64,000 bases of DNA from Beta vulgaris subsp. vulgaris (GCF_026745355.1 NC_079205.1:44907558-44971557), one strand, 5' to 3'. Positions 11,548-24,144 are shown, counted from the first letter of the stretch. Translations and numbers: made by a program. The notes: generated by a model from the letters alone, not told the origin.

Positions 11548-14235
11548 ATTCTTTTTTTTGCTAAGTAATAAGGAGATGTATTAAAACCAAACAATTACAA
11601 TCTAAACATGCGAAGGAGGAAGCAAACCAACTAGGTTGGATTCCCTCACAACCAAGACATGAACACCAAGATAACATCCAAGTTACACATAGGTATTATA
11701 AGTGATACCACTTTACCATTCTCTATCTGTACAAGTGATTTTCATCAGAAGAACACTATAAACACTACTTTACAATTTCTTTGAATTCTATTTACATGAC
11801 TATGTATACTATCCACTTTATCATTCCTTCCAATCCAAATTTGATAAACTTTGGCACTCAGAATAATAAGCTTATAATTCTTCTGAAATCTAGAACTTCT
11901 ACCTCTCTTGAATTTCTCAATATAGTTTCTTATATTGTCTCCACACATATCAAAGTTTATCCATCTTGCTATCATATGAGCAACATAATTACTAAACTAA
12001 CAAGCAAAAAATAAGTGAGAATGAGTTTCCTCACTGGAACCACAAATCTTACACATGGATCAGCAGTTATTTCAATTTTAAACATCCTCTCTGTGTTATA
12101 TATATGCAATCTTTCATCCATCACCAACCAACAAATGAATCCGTGTTTTGGGACAGAAATTATATTCCAAACAAACCCTTTCCAGTACATCCTAGGAATG
12201 ACTCCCACAAATTGCTTATAGACTTGGTTGATAGAGTAACACTGCATAGTGTTCATTTGTTGCTCAGAAATAATTGACTTCAAAGACTCTTTTACCTCAC
12301 AGATTTTCCGCTAGTACTAGCTGCTATCTTGAGGAGGAATATAGGACCATCAATTAACATCATGAATGTAAACAACATTAATCCATCTTAGCCAAAGACT
12401 ATCCTTCTTCGCAGCTACAACCCACACATATCTACCAAGAGCAGCAGTGTTTCGTGTTGCGTTGAATGATCTTTCTTACACCTAAACCTTTAGCATCTTT
12501 TGGTATACAAAACTGATCGCAATTAATGTTACATGGCTTCTAACTATAATACTTGATAGGCGTGTCGCGCACCTAACAAAAATAATATCCTAACTAATCC
12601 TGCTAACTATGTAGCAGGGTAAGTCAAGGTCGAATCCACGGGGACAAACGATATCAAACACTAGAAATCTTGACTCAATTTAACTAAACAAGTGACAAAC
12701 AATGGTGAAAAGGTGTTGAACTAATAATATTGCTAAATAATGATAACTAATAAGAGAACACGAGGTAAAATCAATCAATAAAGACATCTATAATTAAGTA
12801 TCCCCACTAGTACGAATAATACTTGAATAATTTTCATCCCAATAACCATAATCAATGATCCAAAAGGAGTAATGCACTCAATAAATACCAAAGACCTCTC
12901 CCAAGAACCTATGGCTACTCTAAACAAGCAATCAAACCTATTGACATGGAATCATGCAAGAAATTAAAGAGACATTAAACATGGCATCACAAATAAATTC
13001 CTGGTAATCCTATCTACTTATTCCCATAGAAATATTCATACTCTTGAATGAATCAACAAATCCATCTAGATCCAGTTCCCATTGAAAACAAGACATAAGG
13101 AATCAATTCAAAATCATCTATCCTTAGTATGATAATGAAAATAAGCACAATTCAATCAAGCAAAAACAATTAATCACATCAAATTTGGATTATGAGAGAG
13201 ATTCATGCATTAATCATTGCTAAGGTTCAAATTAACCGTAGATTATAAAACTACTCACTCATAATTGAAATAACAAAATAACAGATAAATAAATTAAAAG
13301 GCATAATAATAATAATAAAGGAAAAGAGGAAAGTAGAAAAACTCAGTCTTTACTTGAATGGATCAAACTTGTAGAATTCATGTTCAATAATGGAGTTTTC
13401 CTAAAAAAGCTCTCTAAAAAGTAATGCTCTCTTTTTTAATAATGAAAAACCCCTCAAAAGAATGCTCAATAAAACCTAATATCGCTTACATAAATTAGAA
13501 AAGGAAATAATTAAGAATCGCGAAAATAGGTCGGGTAATAGCATGCACGGTCGAGCGGGAAGTTGCACAGGCGTGCAACGTAATGCACGGGCAAGCACAA
13601 TCCTACTTGGGCGTGCACGCGAAACAAAAGGATTTTGATGCTCTGGTTTACAATAGTGCACGGGCAAGCGGGATCTCGCTTGGGTGTGCGCCTTGGTGCG
13701 TGGGCCAGCAAGATTCTGCTTGGTACGATCCTTCAACCCCAAAGCACTCAAACTCATCTGCTCGCATCCGGAAACTACCATCTAGACCACTACGAACCAT
13801 ACTAGCTTCTCCTAGCCACAATCGGCCTCAAAAACCTGAAAATCACATAAAAGAGACGAAAGTATCTCGAAATAACACAATGGTGCAAAAGAATGCTCAA
13901 ATCATGCAATTAGATCTAAGATGCACTAAAGAATTCATGAAAATGAGACTTAATACCTACCTATATGCAACTAAAAACCGACTTTCAATATTCCCCACTC
14001 CAAAGATATGTTATGCATATATTGTTAATCTCTTTCATAACCTCCTTTAGAATCACCATCAACTGAGCCCAATACACATGTAGACTAATTCTACCCCCAA
14101 CACCTGATTCTAGCTGTGTTCTTTTCAGTCAAACTCATACAATCTTTTGGTGAAATTTTCTTGTAGCAAATTGGCACATCAAGGTACATGAAAGGAAGTG
14201 TACCTAAGTTAAAGCCAGACATGTCTAGAATTCTT
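11548..14235 (-). pseudogene. LINE ORF2 3' half (RT end, zinc-binding domain), interrupted
   Basis: From the 5' side, the reverse-transcriptase end is at 14230-14105 (LGTLPFMYLDVPICYKKISP), interrupted by a non-coding insertion (about 12553-14101). It resumes at 12547-12300 (CIPKDAKGLGVRK). A zf-RVT domain follows at 12283-11972 (GFVWNIISVPKHGFICWLVM, DERLHIYNTERMF) and the C-terminal region at 11975-11745 (YQIWIGRND). The 3' end is a poly-T run on the plus strand (about 11548-11556), the poly(A) tail of a minus-strand LINE. The copy is 5' truncated and carries frameshifts. Confidence 0.8.
12553..14101. mobile_element. Unclassified non-coding insertion in the LINE
   Basis: The LINE reading frame stops at about 14102 and resumes at about 12550, so the DNA between is inserted. 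It starts near TGATAGGCGTGTCGCGCACC, contains ggtaagtcaaggtcgaatcc, and has a block near 13540-13740 with repeated CACGGGCAAGC and CTTGGGCGTGC motifs of the kind seen in plant LTR-retroelement non-coding regions. TG...CA ends are possible, but I found no primer site, partner LTR or target duplication. Open frames inside look like chance. Confidence 0.45.
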
Positions 14236-15036
14236 CTAAAAAATTATGCACCAGGCCTAGGCACGTTCCCGCAATAAACACTACTAACTTCCACTTTCCA
14301 AAATCTACTATTCTCTCTCTCTCTCTTCAATATTTCCAAAAATCGAAGATTCTTTCACTCAAAAAATTCTGCAAATTATTCTCTTTCTTCATTCAAATTA
14401 TTTAACAATTTATACTAAACCTTAATTTACGTACATCTCTGTCATATCAAAATATTCTTCTTATTTGATTCAATAATTTTAATACTATATTGATTCGTTA
14501 TTGATTCTTTAACAATTTCCTATTCAATTGAGCAACTACAATAAATTCATAAATAATTTAAGTTTAATTGAGCAAATATATCTCAATCAGAGTATTGTAG
14601 CATGTAATATAGGCGACTTAAATCGGAGCACTGAAGCATCCGATGACGAACAACATCACAATTCAATCCAAATTGAGCATTAATATCCAATAGTAATAGA
14701 TCTCAATAATACACCATGTTTTGAAGGTAATAACATTGAACTCAAGCATACAACTCCAACACCATTAGGAAGTTACTTATCTCTCTACATTGGGAGCCTC
14801 TCTCTCTTTAGGAAACTAGAGCCATCCTAAGAACCCTCTATCTAAACTATACTCTATCTAAACTAAACTTTCTCAACCTGCCATTGTTTTCTTCTACCCT
14901 GGAAAAGGCTATATTTTGCTACCATTGCCCTCCATTTGTTTCTCTTTTCTCAATTCAAAGGAAGACATAGGGTAGTATCATCCACACGAACAAACTAATT
15001 GATAAAAATATCTGAAAATTTCATTGATTTTGATAG
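14236..15036. other. Non-coding DNA with a short CT microsatellite
   Basis: A (CT)n run lies near 14311-14325. The remainder is AT-rich with no recognised gene. The end nearest 15036 may be 5' leader of the LINE that follows. Confidence 0.35.
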
Positions 15037-17069
15037 ATGCCCTGCTTATGGTATCAAAAATATGGGTCTGAAATTCCCTCTCAAGTATGTGAAATGCAAC
15101 CCGCGGATGTGATTTTTCCAATGTCTGTTATAGGACAATTCAAGGATTATCGAGATTTCTCTATATCTCAAATCCAATACCGGGTCAATTCCTGTTGGTT
15201 CACCAACGAAACCATTAGGGTGCAAAAGGTAAGTGAAACATATTTCTTCAACTGCACCAATGAAAATGATAAAAATAATCTATTAGCAAAATGTTCTCAT
15301 GCTTCCAAGGAGCCCTAATCTTCTTCTTGTGCTGTTTTCCAAGTGCGGCTATTAGAAGCTTTAACTTTCTTGTGTGCCCACTGTGGGTTCGAGTGGAGGG
15401 AATTCCACTAACTTCAAATAGGGCGCATGTGGCAGGCAAATTCTTAGAAAAATTAGGTCGGATTATCATATTTGATGAAGCATCCCTTCGTGAAGGCCCC
15501 AAAGAATTCATTAGGGCCAAAGTGTATGTGAAAATACATAAATCCCTTATCCTTGGGTATTTTTATGGATATGCAAACAATTATTTCAAATGGATTGACT
15601 TCAGATATGAAGGGGTTTTTATTTTCTGCAAAAATATGGTATAAATGGCCACAAGGAGTCAAGGTGTAGATTGACGCTAGAAGAAGCTCACTCGCAATTT
15701 GGAGCTAGAATGGCAGAAATTTGTTCATCCAGGCAAAATATTCTTGTAGGCCACCCTCCCTCTCCATGTTATACAAACAAGATAATAGGCCTGACGAGGA
15801 TTGAAGTGTTAAGAACTTTTATGACTGGCCTTATTGCGGATCCTACAGATGAGATTCCTTTTGCTGCAAGCTTCGTTAGTTCAGCTTCAGAATCAGAATC
15901 TTCAAGTTAAGAGGAAAGTTCGGGACCAGGAAGTGGGACATGCTCCCGAAAAAGGGGCCGGCCACCATCTCTAAGTGACGATGACAACAGGGGGCACAAC
16001 AACCCCTTTAGGCAAGAAGGAACATTAATCCACCACAAGCTCTGCATATTACGAGAGTCATTAGGGAAAAGGACTGTGTCAGTAAGCCAAGTAAATCAGC
16101 CGGTGGAGGAAGAAAGCTTAGGAACCAATCTGGCACTTCAGAGAAAATTGGGGAAAAGCGAAAGTCAATAGTAAGCCCAAGCTCGGTTAATTCTGGAAAA
16201 AAGCCAAGCTTGCAGTCAACTGGGTGGATAAAGGGGTTAAGGTCATTAAGAGCTTCCAAGGTCAGATTGTTTTCTTTCTAATCAATAAATGTTGTGTCAT
16301 AAGCTTATTAGACTCCTCTTGTTACAGTATAGACTTGCGAAATTATTACCTACTAATCGCTCCTCAATTGGTATTTAATTCTCTTCCCTTCTTTTGGAGG
16401 TTTTTGGATTTCTGCAAAAGAAAACTAACTAGACCTTTCAATTGCCCTAAACAACTACTATTGAGGTTACATAATCAAGTAGGGGTAGATAAGTTTGCAT
16501 TAATGGAGGGTACAACTTATTCTTTTGATCTCCCTCTTCCACTGACTGTTGATTATCCCCACAATTTATACTATCCGGGTATAAGTAGGGGAACTTTTGG
16601 CTTGAATGCTTTTGGAGAACTGCCTATTTATAATCTCAACAACCAAAATCTGACTTCCAAAGCTTCAAACTCCCCTCTTTTTAGGGATATTAATACCCGG
16701 GTGTACTTCAACTCTTTGACACATCCCTTTCTTTTATTCCCTTTTTCCTCTTCAAACTACTTTTCTTCCTCTATCAATTTTCTCTCAATTCCAAAAATGG
16801 AAGTCCAACTTGATGAGATGGATGTGCAATGGATTAGTAGCCTTGGGCCTCTTGACATTGATCATTCCAAATTTTATTTCCCCTCCAACCCATTAAACAA
16901 CCCATTTCTCCTTCCAACTGAAGAAGGCTTTAATCATATTCCTAGAGTCTGCCTGCTAGATTTCTTTCGAAGTGCTCCTATGCCAAGCCCACAAAACTCA
17001 TCATCAGCCCAAAGTGAGGAATCCTCAGATTCCTTCACCTTTCCAAGCCCAACCACGGAAATCCCCTAA
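15037..17069 (+). pseudogene. LINE ORF1 remnant (DUF4283/zinc-knuckle type) and linker
   Basis: The first part has a DUF4283-like RNA-binding start ending at about 15316. After a frameshift it continues at 15350-15660 as LVCPLWVRVEGIPL, RAKVYVKIHKSLILGY and YEGVFIFCKNMV, followed by a degraded zinc knuckle around 15650. ORF1 proteins of plant L1 elements bind the LINE RNA. From 16224 to 17069 there is an open 281-codon stretch with no early stop and no recognisable domain: hydrophobic at the start, serine/proline-rich at the end. It has no in-frame ATG at its start and is probably the variable C-terminal region of ORF1. Several stops and frameshifts make ORF1 non-functional. Confidence 0.65.
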
Positions 17070-17720
17070 GCCTCTCGCGCAAAACCCCCGGTCTTAAAAG
17101 TGGAACATGAGTTCCCCACAAAAGTCAGAGGGCCCATAGGACCAATCACTCCACATGATATCTTTAAAAGGCCCAAGAGAAGGAGATTATGCTCCCGGGG
17201 CCCTTAACCCCAACTCTCCCCTTTTCATTTGGGTTTGGAATTATCTCGCATGAGTATGAAGTTGGTAACTCGAGTGCCCAAAGTGCTGCTGTATTTGGGC
17301 CAAAAAAAGGTATAATGGACCGAACTCATGAAAATGGCCGATGGGGTTAGGAAGATTCCTTTTTTTTTCAGTCGATTCGGATCTCAGCTCAGGAGGGTCT
17401 TCAAGCATGGACATTGATGGGCCTCCAGGCCCATTAGTTACGGGGAGGGGACGAATCAGCTCATGAAGCCTAGGAAGAAGACGACTGGAAATCTAAAACA
17501 AAGATGATCCAATGTCAAGGTTTCGAAGGAACATGCTCTAAGAAGCAAGAAGAGAGGAAAGAAGAAGTTGGGATGGGTTGGTGGCTTTTGCCTACAGCTC
17601 AAAATCTCTAAAGAAAAGAAGCCTCAAGAAAAGGTGGAAGTGGGAGGACAACTTGAAATAATAGAAGAAGACATAGATGAAAGGGGATCAGTGAAGAAGC
17701 GATGTAAGCTACAAAAACAA

Positions 17721-17869
17721 AAGGCAGGTGCATGGAATTGTCGGGGTTGAGCGAGGAGGACAACTTAAAGTCAAGCTCATATGAGGCGGTGGTTATGAGG
17801 GGTGGGGTGGCAGGCACAATGCAGCCCCCACCAGAATTATGAAGGCAGGTGCATGGAATTGTCGGGGTT
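17721..17869 (+). repeat. 28-bp direct repeat at the ORF2 start
   Basis: The 28 bases from aaggcaggtgcatgg to gtcggggtt occur identically at 17721-17748 and 17842-17869. They encode the first residues of the endonuclease (KAGAWNCRG). The first copy is followed at once by a stop. Confidence 0.85.
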
Positions 17870-20008
17870 CAAACTCTACTAAGAACCCGACTTTTTTGTT
17901 CCTCAAATGGTTTGCTAGTAGTCAAGCTTTGGACTTTTTATTTTTAGCAAAAACAAAAAGCTCAGTGAAGGAGCTAGAACCTTGTATTGCTAGATTAGGA
18001 TTTAGTGGATGGGGGGCTGTGAATCAATTGGTCTCTCTGGAGGCCTAGTTTTGTGCTGGGGAAATTCAATTACAGTCAAAACCTTGTTTGTATCCCAAAA
18101 TTATGTATGCTGTGAAATAGTGGATGAAAGGAATGTAGTTTTTTTTATATGGTGTGTGTTTATGGAGCTCCTATGCTAGAAGACCGTCAAGAAGTCTGGA
18201 ACACACTAAAGGCTTTCCTCTGGTCTCACCGAGGGAAGCACTTACTATTAGGTGATTTCAACAAGGTTGAATTCGAACACCAAAAATTGGGGGGGGGGGG
18301 GGGGCAATAAAGCGTTTAAGGAAGGAGTAGAATTTAGTAACTTGAAATTGGACTGCTCAATCTTTGATCTTCCTTGCCATGGTGTTCAATTTACATGGAC
18401 AAATAATAAGATAGGAAATCAAGCTATCTTTGAACAACTAGATAGAGCCTACTGTAATGACACATGGAAGATCTCATTCCCTAATGCCTTAGTTGTTAAC
18501 TACGCAATTTTTGTTTTGGACCATGGCCCAATTCTAGTGGACTGCTACCCCTTTCATGAAAAGAAAAAAAGGCTCTATAAAGTGGAAGCGTGGTGCCTAG
18601 ATTTTGAGGAAGTTGAGCAACTTTTTTGTTAACTCTTGAGCCTCATTTTGTTTAGGGTCATCTCTGTTCAAAGTCCAACGTAAACTTGCCATTGTGAACA
18701 TTTAGTGTCAAAATTGGTGCCTTAATTTCAAAGCCGAAAATAAAATCCGTTGGGACCAAATTAACCATGACCTATCGAGGCCCAAGACACTTTAGGAAAC
18801 CAAGATAATTCACAACAATGGGTCAAAAAAAACAAAGTTTTTGGGCTTCTACTGACATTAAATTAGAATACTGGAAATAGAGGGCAGGGACAAAATGGGA
18901 TGGGCTTGGGGACTAGCCCACAAGCTTTTTCTATAAATGTACAAAGGTGAGGCAAGGAAAAAATGAAATTCGGGCTATTAAAAATATAGATGGGGACTGG
19001 ATTGCGGATCCGGGGGCCCTGAAAGAAGAATTGGGCTGGGCCTATGAAGCGCCTAAATGACTCCCAACTCAGCTTGCTTTTAGAACCTTTCTCACAAAAT
19101 GAAGTTAAGGAAGCCATGTTTAGTGTGAAGCCTAACAAATTCCGAGGTCCTAATGGAATTCCTCCAGTGGCCCTACAAAAACTTTGGCATATAGTAGGGG
19201 ATGAGATTGGACAAGCTACAAGAAACTTCCTGGAAGGAGGATATATGCTGAAGGAAACAAACAAGATATTCATTGTGCTCATCCCTAAGGTGGACATACT
19301 TGAGCAAGTGAGCCAATTTAGACCAATTAGTATGTGCAATACTACCTATAAGCTCATCTCTAAATGCATGGTTAGAAGACTGCAACCTTTGATGAAACAT
19401 CTAATAGGGGAAAACCAAAATGCATTTGTCCCAGGACAATCCATCAATGACAATTGCAATATTGCTCATGAAATGCTCAATTGTGTTAAAAAAAGCAAGA
19501 AAGGTGCTCAATACTCTATGATTTTAAACCTTGATCTACACAAAGCATATGATAGAGTTAATTGGAATTTTGTCAAAGAGGTGCTCAAAGCTGTGGGGTT
19601 ACCTAATATTTGGATTCACCTAATTATGGAATGTATTACCTCAGTTACATACTCGGTGATTGTTAATGGATAACCGGTAGGACAAATTAAACCAAAGGCG
19701 GGTCTAAGGCAAGGGGACCCCTTGTCTCCATATATTTTCATTCTCTGTATGGAAGTACTCTCGACGAAACTAATCCAATAACATGACTAGGGACTTGTAC
19801 AAGGTTTGAAGCTTAATCGAAGAGCTTCAGAAATCTCACATCTCTTTTTTGCAGATGATGCACTTTTTTTCCTAAAAGGTACGATGGGGAATGTAGGGAA
19901 CCTAAGGAAAACATTGGATAAATTCTGTGAAATTTTGGGTGAAATGATCAATACTCAGAAATCATATACAGTCTTCAGCAGGAACACACCAAGAAATTTT
20001 TTTAGAAT
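17839..20008 (+). pseudogene. LINE ORF2 remnant (endonuclease and reverse transcriptase)
   Basis: The EEP endonuclease begins at 17839 (GAWNCRGSNSTKNP, FLAKTKSS) and continues in another frame at 18050-18290 (GGLVLCWGNS, WCVYGAP, HLLLGDFN). After a 16-G run it resumes at 18300-18632 (FTWTNNKIGNQAIFEQLDRA, FVLDHGP). The reverse transcriptase is open from 19044 to 19673 (RGPNGIPPVALQKLW, LIPKVD, FRPISMCNTTYKLISKCM, NLDLHKAYDRVNW). It passes a TAA and continues through [20 protein letters not shown] to the catalytic box FFADDALFF at about 19848. It ends abruptly at 20008, where a CACTA element begins. It has multiple frameshifts and stops, and no 3' end is attached. Confidence 0.85.
18289..18304 (+). 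repeat. Run of 16 G
   Basis: The homopolymer sits inside the LINE endonuclease, right after the GDFN motif, and coincides with a change of reading frame. It could be slippage or an assembly artefact. Confidence 0.9.
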
Positions 20009-20099
20009 CACTACTATAAAAATAGCCTTTAGGAGTGCTTAAATAGCAACACATGTTAAAAAAAGTGTTGACTCCAAGAATTGATGGAACAAATTGGAG

Positions 20100-21536
20100 G
20101 AGCACTTTTAACAAAGCGTTGCTAGTTTCCATTTTTTTGTGAACAAAAAAGCTGCGCATAAAATAAAAAAAGTTTCAGAACTCCCACCACTAAAGCAGGT
20201 AAGGCTAAACTAGGAAGAAAAAACAAAGCCCTAATTCACTCCAACTCCTTCCCGTTCAGCAACTCCAAATTCTCTGAAAAATCACTCGAACAAGATCCAG
20301 TTTCACGCTTCGAAATTTGAACGACTCCACTTCCTTTCAGCAAGATCCAATTTCCTTGAATTTTCGCTGCTCTAAGGCAATACTCCAATCCAGTATTTCT
20401 CTCAACAAGTAGGTATTCTTTTTATCAAAGAATTTTACTCAATTGCAATTCGATTTATGGATTAAAGTTGCTGGTGCGAATTTCATTAAATTCGAATTAT
20501 AGATGAATCTTGATGGTATTTCTTTCTATGTGACTTTCAGTCAATTCAAATTATTGCTGCAAAAAAAAAATCCTTCTTTAATTTGGAAATTGAGACTCCA
20601 TTTGATCATTCACCTTATCCTTTGATTCAACACAACCATGAGTTTTAGCATCATCCTTCTTTTGATTGTCTATATTGTTGTTTTTGTCTGACAATGTTTA
20701 AAATGCAATAGTTGACAGGTTAGGAAAAGCAAGAGAAGAATAGTCAATGTCACTGAGTTCTTGTTAACAATTGATATTAGTTCTAAATTTGCATATTAAA
20801 CAAAATGGAACCACACATGCCTATATAAGAATTTAAGAGACTGTTGTAACTAATTGAGTAGGATTATATTACCCTCTGTGACAATGAGATTAAAGGAAAC
20901 AAGCTTGACCAAAACATAGATTTTTAAGCCAAAAGAAGCCCAATTATAAAAGTTCAGTAAGCATGTTCCTTTACCATGCAAAAGTGTGAATGGAAAGAAC
21001 AAACCCACCTACTGCGTATTCAGTAAAATTATTGCATATTAACTACTCCAAACCAAGTCTTTTTCCTTGATCTGAACTGCAAATAGCCACTTGCAGCCTC
21101 TCCTCTAGACTGAATTGAAAAAGGTGTTCCATATCTCAAAATTGGCACCCAATCTTACCATATCACCGTATCTAAAGTGAAATGAAATGGGTTTAAAACA
21201 TATACAAACTATTGGCAGACCTATTCTTTATGGCCAAAATAAAATGAATTGACAGACCTATACTAAGAACTTACACACTAATAGACCTATTCTGACTTTA
21301 TTAGGGCGATAAAAAATAATCACAAGTTTATTTATGGCAGCCCACTTTTGAACTGTAGCAGACCTATTGTCTAAGTGAAGTTTCATTCATTTGCAAACCT
21401 GCTTGAAATCTATTAGTGTGTAAGTTCTTAGTAGATAATTTATCGTGTATATGTCATATGTAACCCATTATTAACCATGATATTTGTGTTAAAATAGTGA
21501 ATGCCTTTTTTTTTCTTTTTTCCAGTTTAGTTGATC
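20100..21536 (+). other. 5' leader/intron region of the outer CACTA element
   Basis: A CT-rich, leader-like stretch (about 20215-20420) follows the subterminal region, as in the small CACTA elements of this window. The rest to the TNP2 start is AT-rich and non-coding. Confidence 0.35.
21263..21431. repeat. Perfect 22-bp inverted repeat, arms 125 bp apart
   Basis: The 22 bases at 21263-21284 (beginning ctaagaacttacacac) are the exact reverse complement of 21410-21431. Motifs like agacctattctg recur nearby. It may be a tiny MITE. Confidence 0.6.
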
Positions 21537-22827
21537 ATGGATTTGAGGCCAATTAAAGAAAATTTGACTTGGCCAATAAGGCAACACAATAACGACTAGG
21601 AGTTGAATTGTTTATGAGTTATGCTATTAAGACTTTAACATGTGGTGGTAAACTTAGATGTCCTTGTATGAAGTGCGTTAATCACAAGCCATTACAAGAA
21701 AATTGGTTTTGGGAGACGAAATTAAAATTTAAAGGCGACAAAACAAAATATTGTGGCTCATAGTTGAAAACAAGGGCAACGAGCTAAATTTGTAGCCCTT
21801 AATGTAAATTATGGGCAACTAAATTCATTGTTGTTCCCAAATTCATAGTTGGGCAACAAGATCAGTTTTGGGTTGCCCATTACCAAGATTAGGCTACGAC
21901 ACTTTCTATTTCGTTGCCCTTGTTTAGTGAATTAGCCAACTTAAATTATATTTCGTTGCACAAACTCGAAGGCAAATCGCGAAAAAGAACCCGCTAATAT
22001 ATCCCCACGAAATCACGTTCTTTGTATTTCACTTGTTCAAGACTTCAACTGCTCATCTCACAGACTCATACCCTCTTCGGTCCGCCAAACTCTTTCTTCA
22101 TTTCCGGTGATTTGGTGATGCTTCCGGCGACTTGGTGCTACTTCCGGCGAGATCATAACGGTTTTCAAGTGACGTTTCTTTAGTTAATTATGATGGAAAA
22201 TTAGATTTGTCGATCATTCGATTGATGAGTAACGAATTTCTGCTCTCTACAGTCTACCCTAACTTTTTAAATCATGGCAGGTGGTGAGGCGGGTGGAGGT
22301 CAATGGCGAGGCTAGCGGAAAGTTTGGCGTCAAGGTAACTCATGAATCAAACTCTATTTCTTACTTAAATTTGATTGAATTCTGGGTTACTATTTCCCCT
22401 GAATGATGTTTCTTTATTGAAGTGGTTTTCTACAATTTATTAGATTTCTAGGTTACTTAAGTATTCAATTCCCCCATTGTTATGAAATTTTGGGTCAAAG
22501 CGCTAATCTTTGAAAGGTTAAAGGATATTACCTTCCCCCAATTCTGATGTATTATGGGGTATTTGAGATCGAATTGCGTATAATATCATTACCTTTATGA
22601 GTCTTTATACATTATAATGTAACATAGTTTGTTAAAAGATTCTCAATTATTTAGTAAAATTAGAAGGATTAATAGCATGTATCCAATTTGGTAAGTGGAT
22701 ATTCATGATTCATAATCACCTGAATGCAACCCCAAGAGACAAGTGCATACTTAAACGCTCTTGACAGTTGACATAAGCAATTGGGTAATAAGAAAATGAT
22801 TTTCAAGTAGTATATGCAAGTGGTATC

Positions 22828-22978
22828 TATAAGATTATAATTCCTTGCCCCATTCTATTTTCACCGAGAGTTAATATACAAACTATTAACATAAACCAAG
22901 GCTATACATTAGGAACTAATCACGCTATTCCTAAATTAGGGGATTACAAAATCATCTTAATATGTACCATATCTATCA
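22828..22978 (-). repeat. 3' LTR of the rearranged copia element
   Basis: On the minus strand it begins TGATAGATATGGTACATATT. It is identical by eye to 26384-26534. The first three bases (TGA) serve as stop codon of the RT-RNase H frame. The polypurine tract gactgcgggggtg lies just before it. Confidence 0.9.
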
Positions 22979-24142
22979 CACCCCCGCAGTCAAAGCGGGA
23001 GGAGGACGAACACTTAGACTGTCCCGAAAATCGTCAAAGAGAACCTGTGGCAGGCCTTTAGTGAAAATATCGGCTATCTGATATCTGGAGGGAACATGAA
23101 GGACTCGAACCTGGCCACGTGCCACCTTTTCACGAACAAAATGTATGTCCATCTCAATATGTTTGGTGCGCTGGTGCTGAACGGGATTCCCAGAAAGATA
23201 TATGGCACTCACATTGTCACAGTAGACCAATGTAGCTTTAGAGATAGGACATAAGAGTTCCAAAAGAAGATTACGTATCCAACAGGACTCAGAAACAACA
23301 TTAGCCACCCCTCGATATTCAGCTTCTGCACTAGAGCGAGAGAGAGTAGGCTGGCGTTTGGAGGACCAAGATATCAAGTTATCACCCAAGAAGACACAAT
23401 ATCCAGATGTGGATCGGCGAGTATCAGGACAACCCCCCCAATCAGCATCAGTGTAAGAAATCATGTCTGTGACAGAAGAAGGGTAGAGATGCAAACCATG
23501 ATCAAGTGTACCTTGGAGATAGCGAATAATCCGTTTTAGAGCAAGCATATGAGTATCACGAGGAGCATGCATATGGAGGCATATCTGCTGAACAGCATAA
23601 GATATATCTGGTCGAGTGAACGTAAGATACTGCAAGGCACCAGCAAGACTGCGGAAATGAGTAGGATCATCATAAAGCTCACCAGAGGAGGTACTGACTT
23701 TTGGTTTAGTGTCAACCGGGGTGGATGAGGGCTTGCATGAGGACATGCCAGCACGATCAATAATTTCCTCAGCATACTTACGTTGGGAAAGGAACATGCC
23801 GTCCTTGTGACGGGTCACAGCAATGCCAAGAAAATAATTTAAAGGACCTAAATCCTTCATAGCAAACTCAGAAGCAAGAAGAGTCATAATGGAACTGCGG
23901 AGATTACCGGAAGAAGCAGTGAGGATAATATCATCCACATACAGTAACAAGTAGGCCATATCGTTCCCCTTGCGGTAAATAAACAATGAATTGTCAGACC
24001 TGCTATTAGTAAAACCAATAGAAGAAACAAAATCAGCAAAGCGTTGATACCAAGCTCGAGGTGCTTGTTTGAGGCCGTATAAGGACTTTCGTAACAAGCA
24101 CGCCCTAGTCTTTTCCTTCACCTTCTTTCTTTTCTTTCTCAT
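22976..24142 (-). CDS. Copia reverse transcriptase C-terminal part and RNase H (388 codons)
   Basis: The frame is open from an ATG at 24142 to the TGA that starts the LTR. The first about 15 residues (MRKKRKKVKEKT) are the gag leader read backwards; true copia sequence begins at CLLRKSLYGLKQAPRAW. The catalytic YVDD box is intact (about residues 68-71), followed by the connection region and RNase H (ADWGGCPDTRRSTSGYCVF, SSAEAEYRGVA, KHIEMDIHFVREKV). The first palm motifs of the reverse transcriptase are missing, so it cannot polymerise alone. It is divergent from the gag-integrase frame: the two start codons nearly touch. Confidence 0.85.
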   Translation of the reverse strand: MRKKRKKVKEKTRACLLRKSLYGLKQAPRAWYQRFADFVSSIGFTNSRSDNSLFIYRKGNDMAYLLLYVDDIILTASSGNLRSSIMTLLASEFAMKDLGPLNYFLGIAVTRHKDGMFLSQRKYAEEIIDRAGMSSCKPSSTPVDTKPKVSTSSGELYDDPTHFRSLAGALQYLTFTRPDISYAVQQICLHMHAPRDTHMLALKRIIRYLQGTLDHGLHLYPSSVTDMISYTDADWGGCPDTRRSTSGYCVFLGDNLISWSSKRQPTLSRSSAEAEYRGVANVVSESCWIRNLLLELLCPISKATLVYCDNVSAIYLSGNPVQHQRTKHIEMDIHFVREKVARGQVRVLHVPSRYQIADIFTKGLPQVLFDDFRDSLSVRPPPALTAGV

Positions 24143-24144
24143 CA

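Noticed and set aside
13476..14050. Open frames of 101 and 155 codons
   Set aside because: They lie in the non-coding insertion, overlap on opposite strands and have no recognisable domain.
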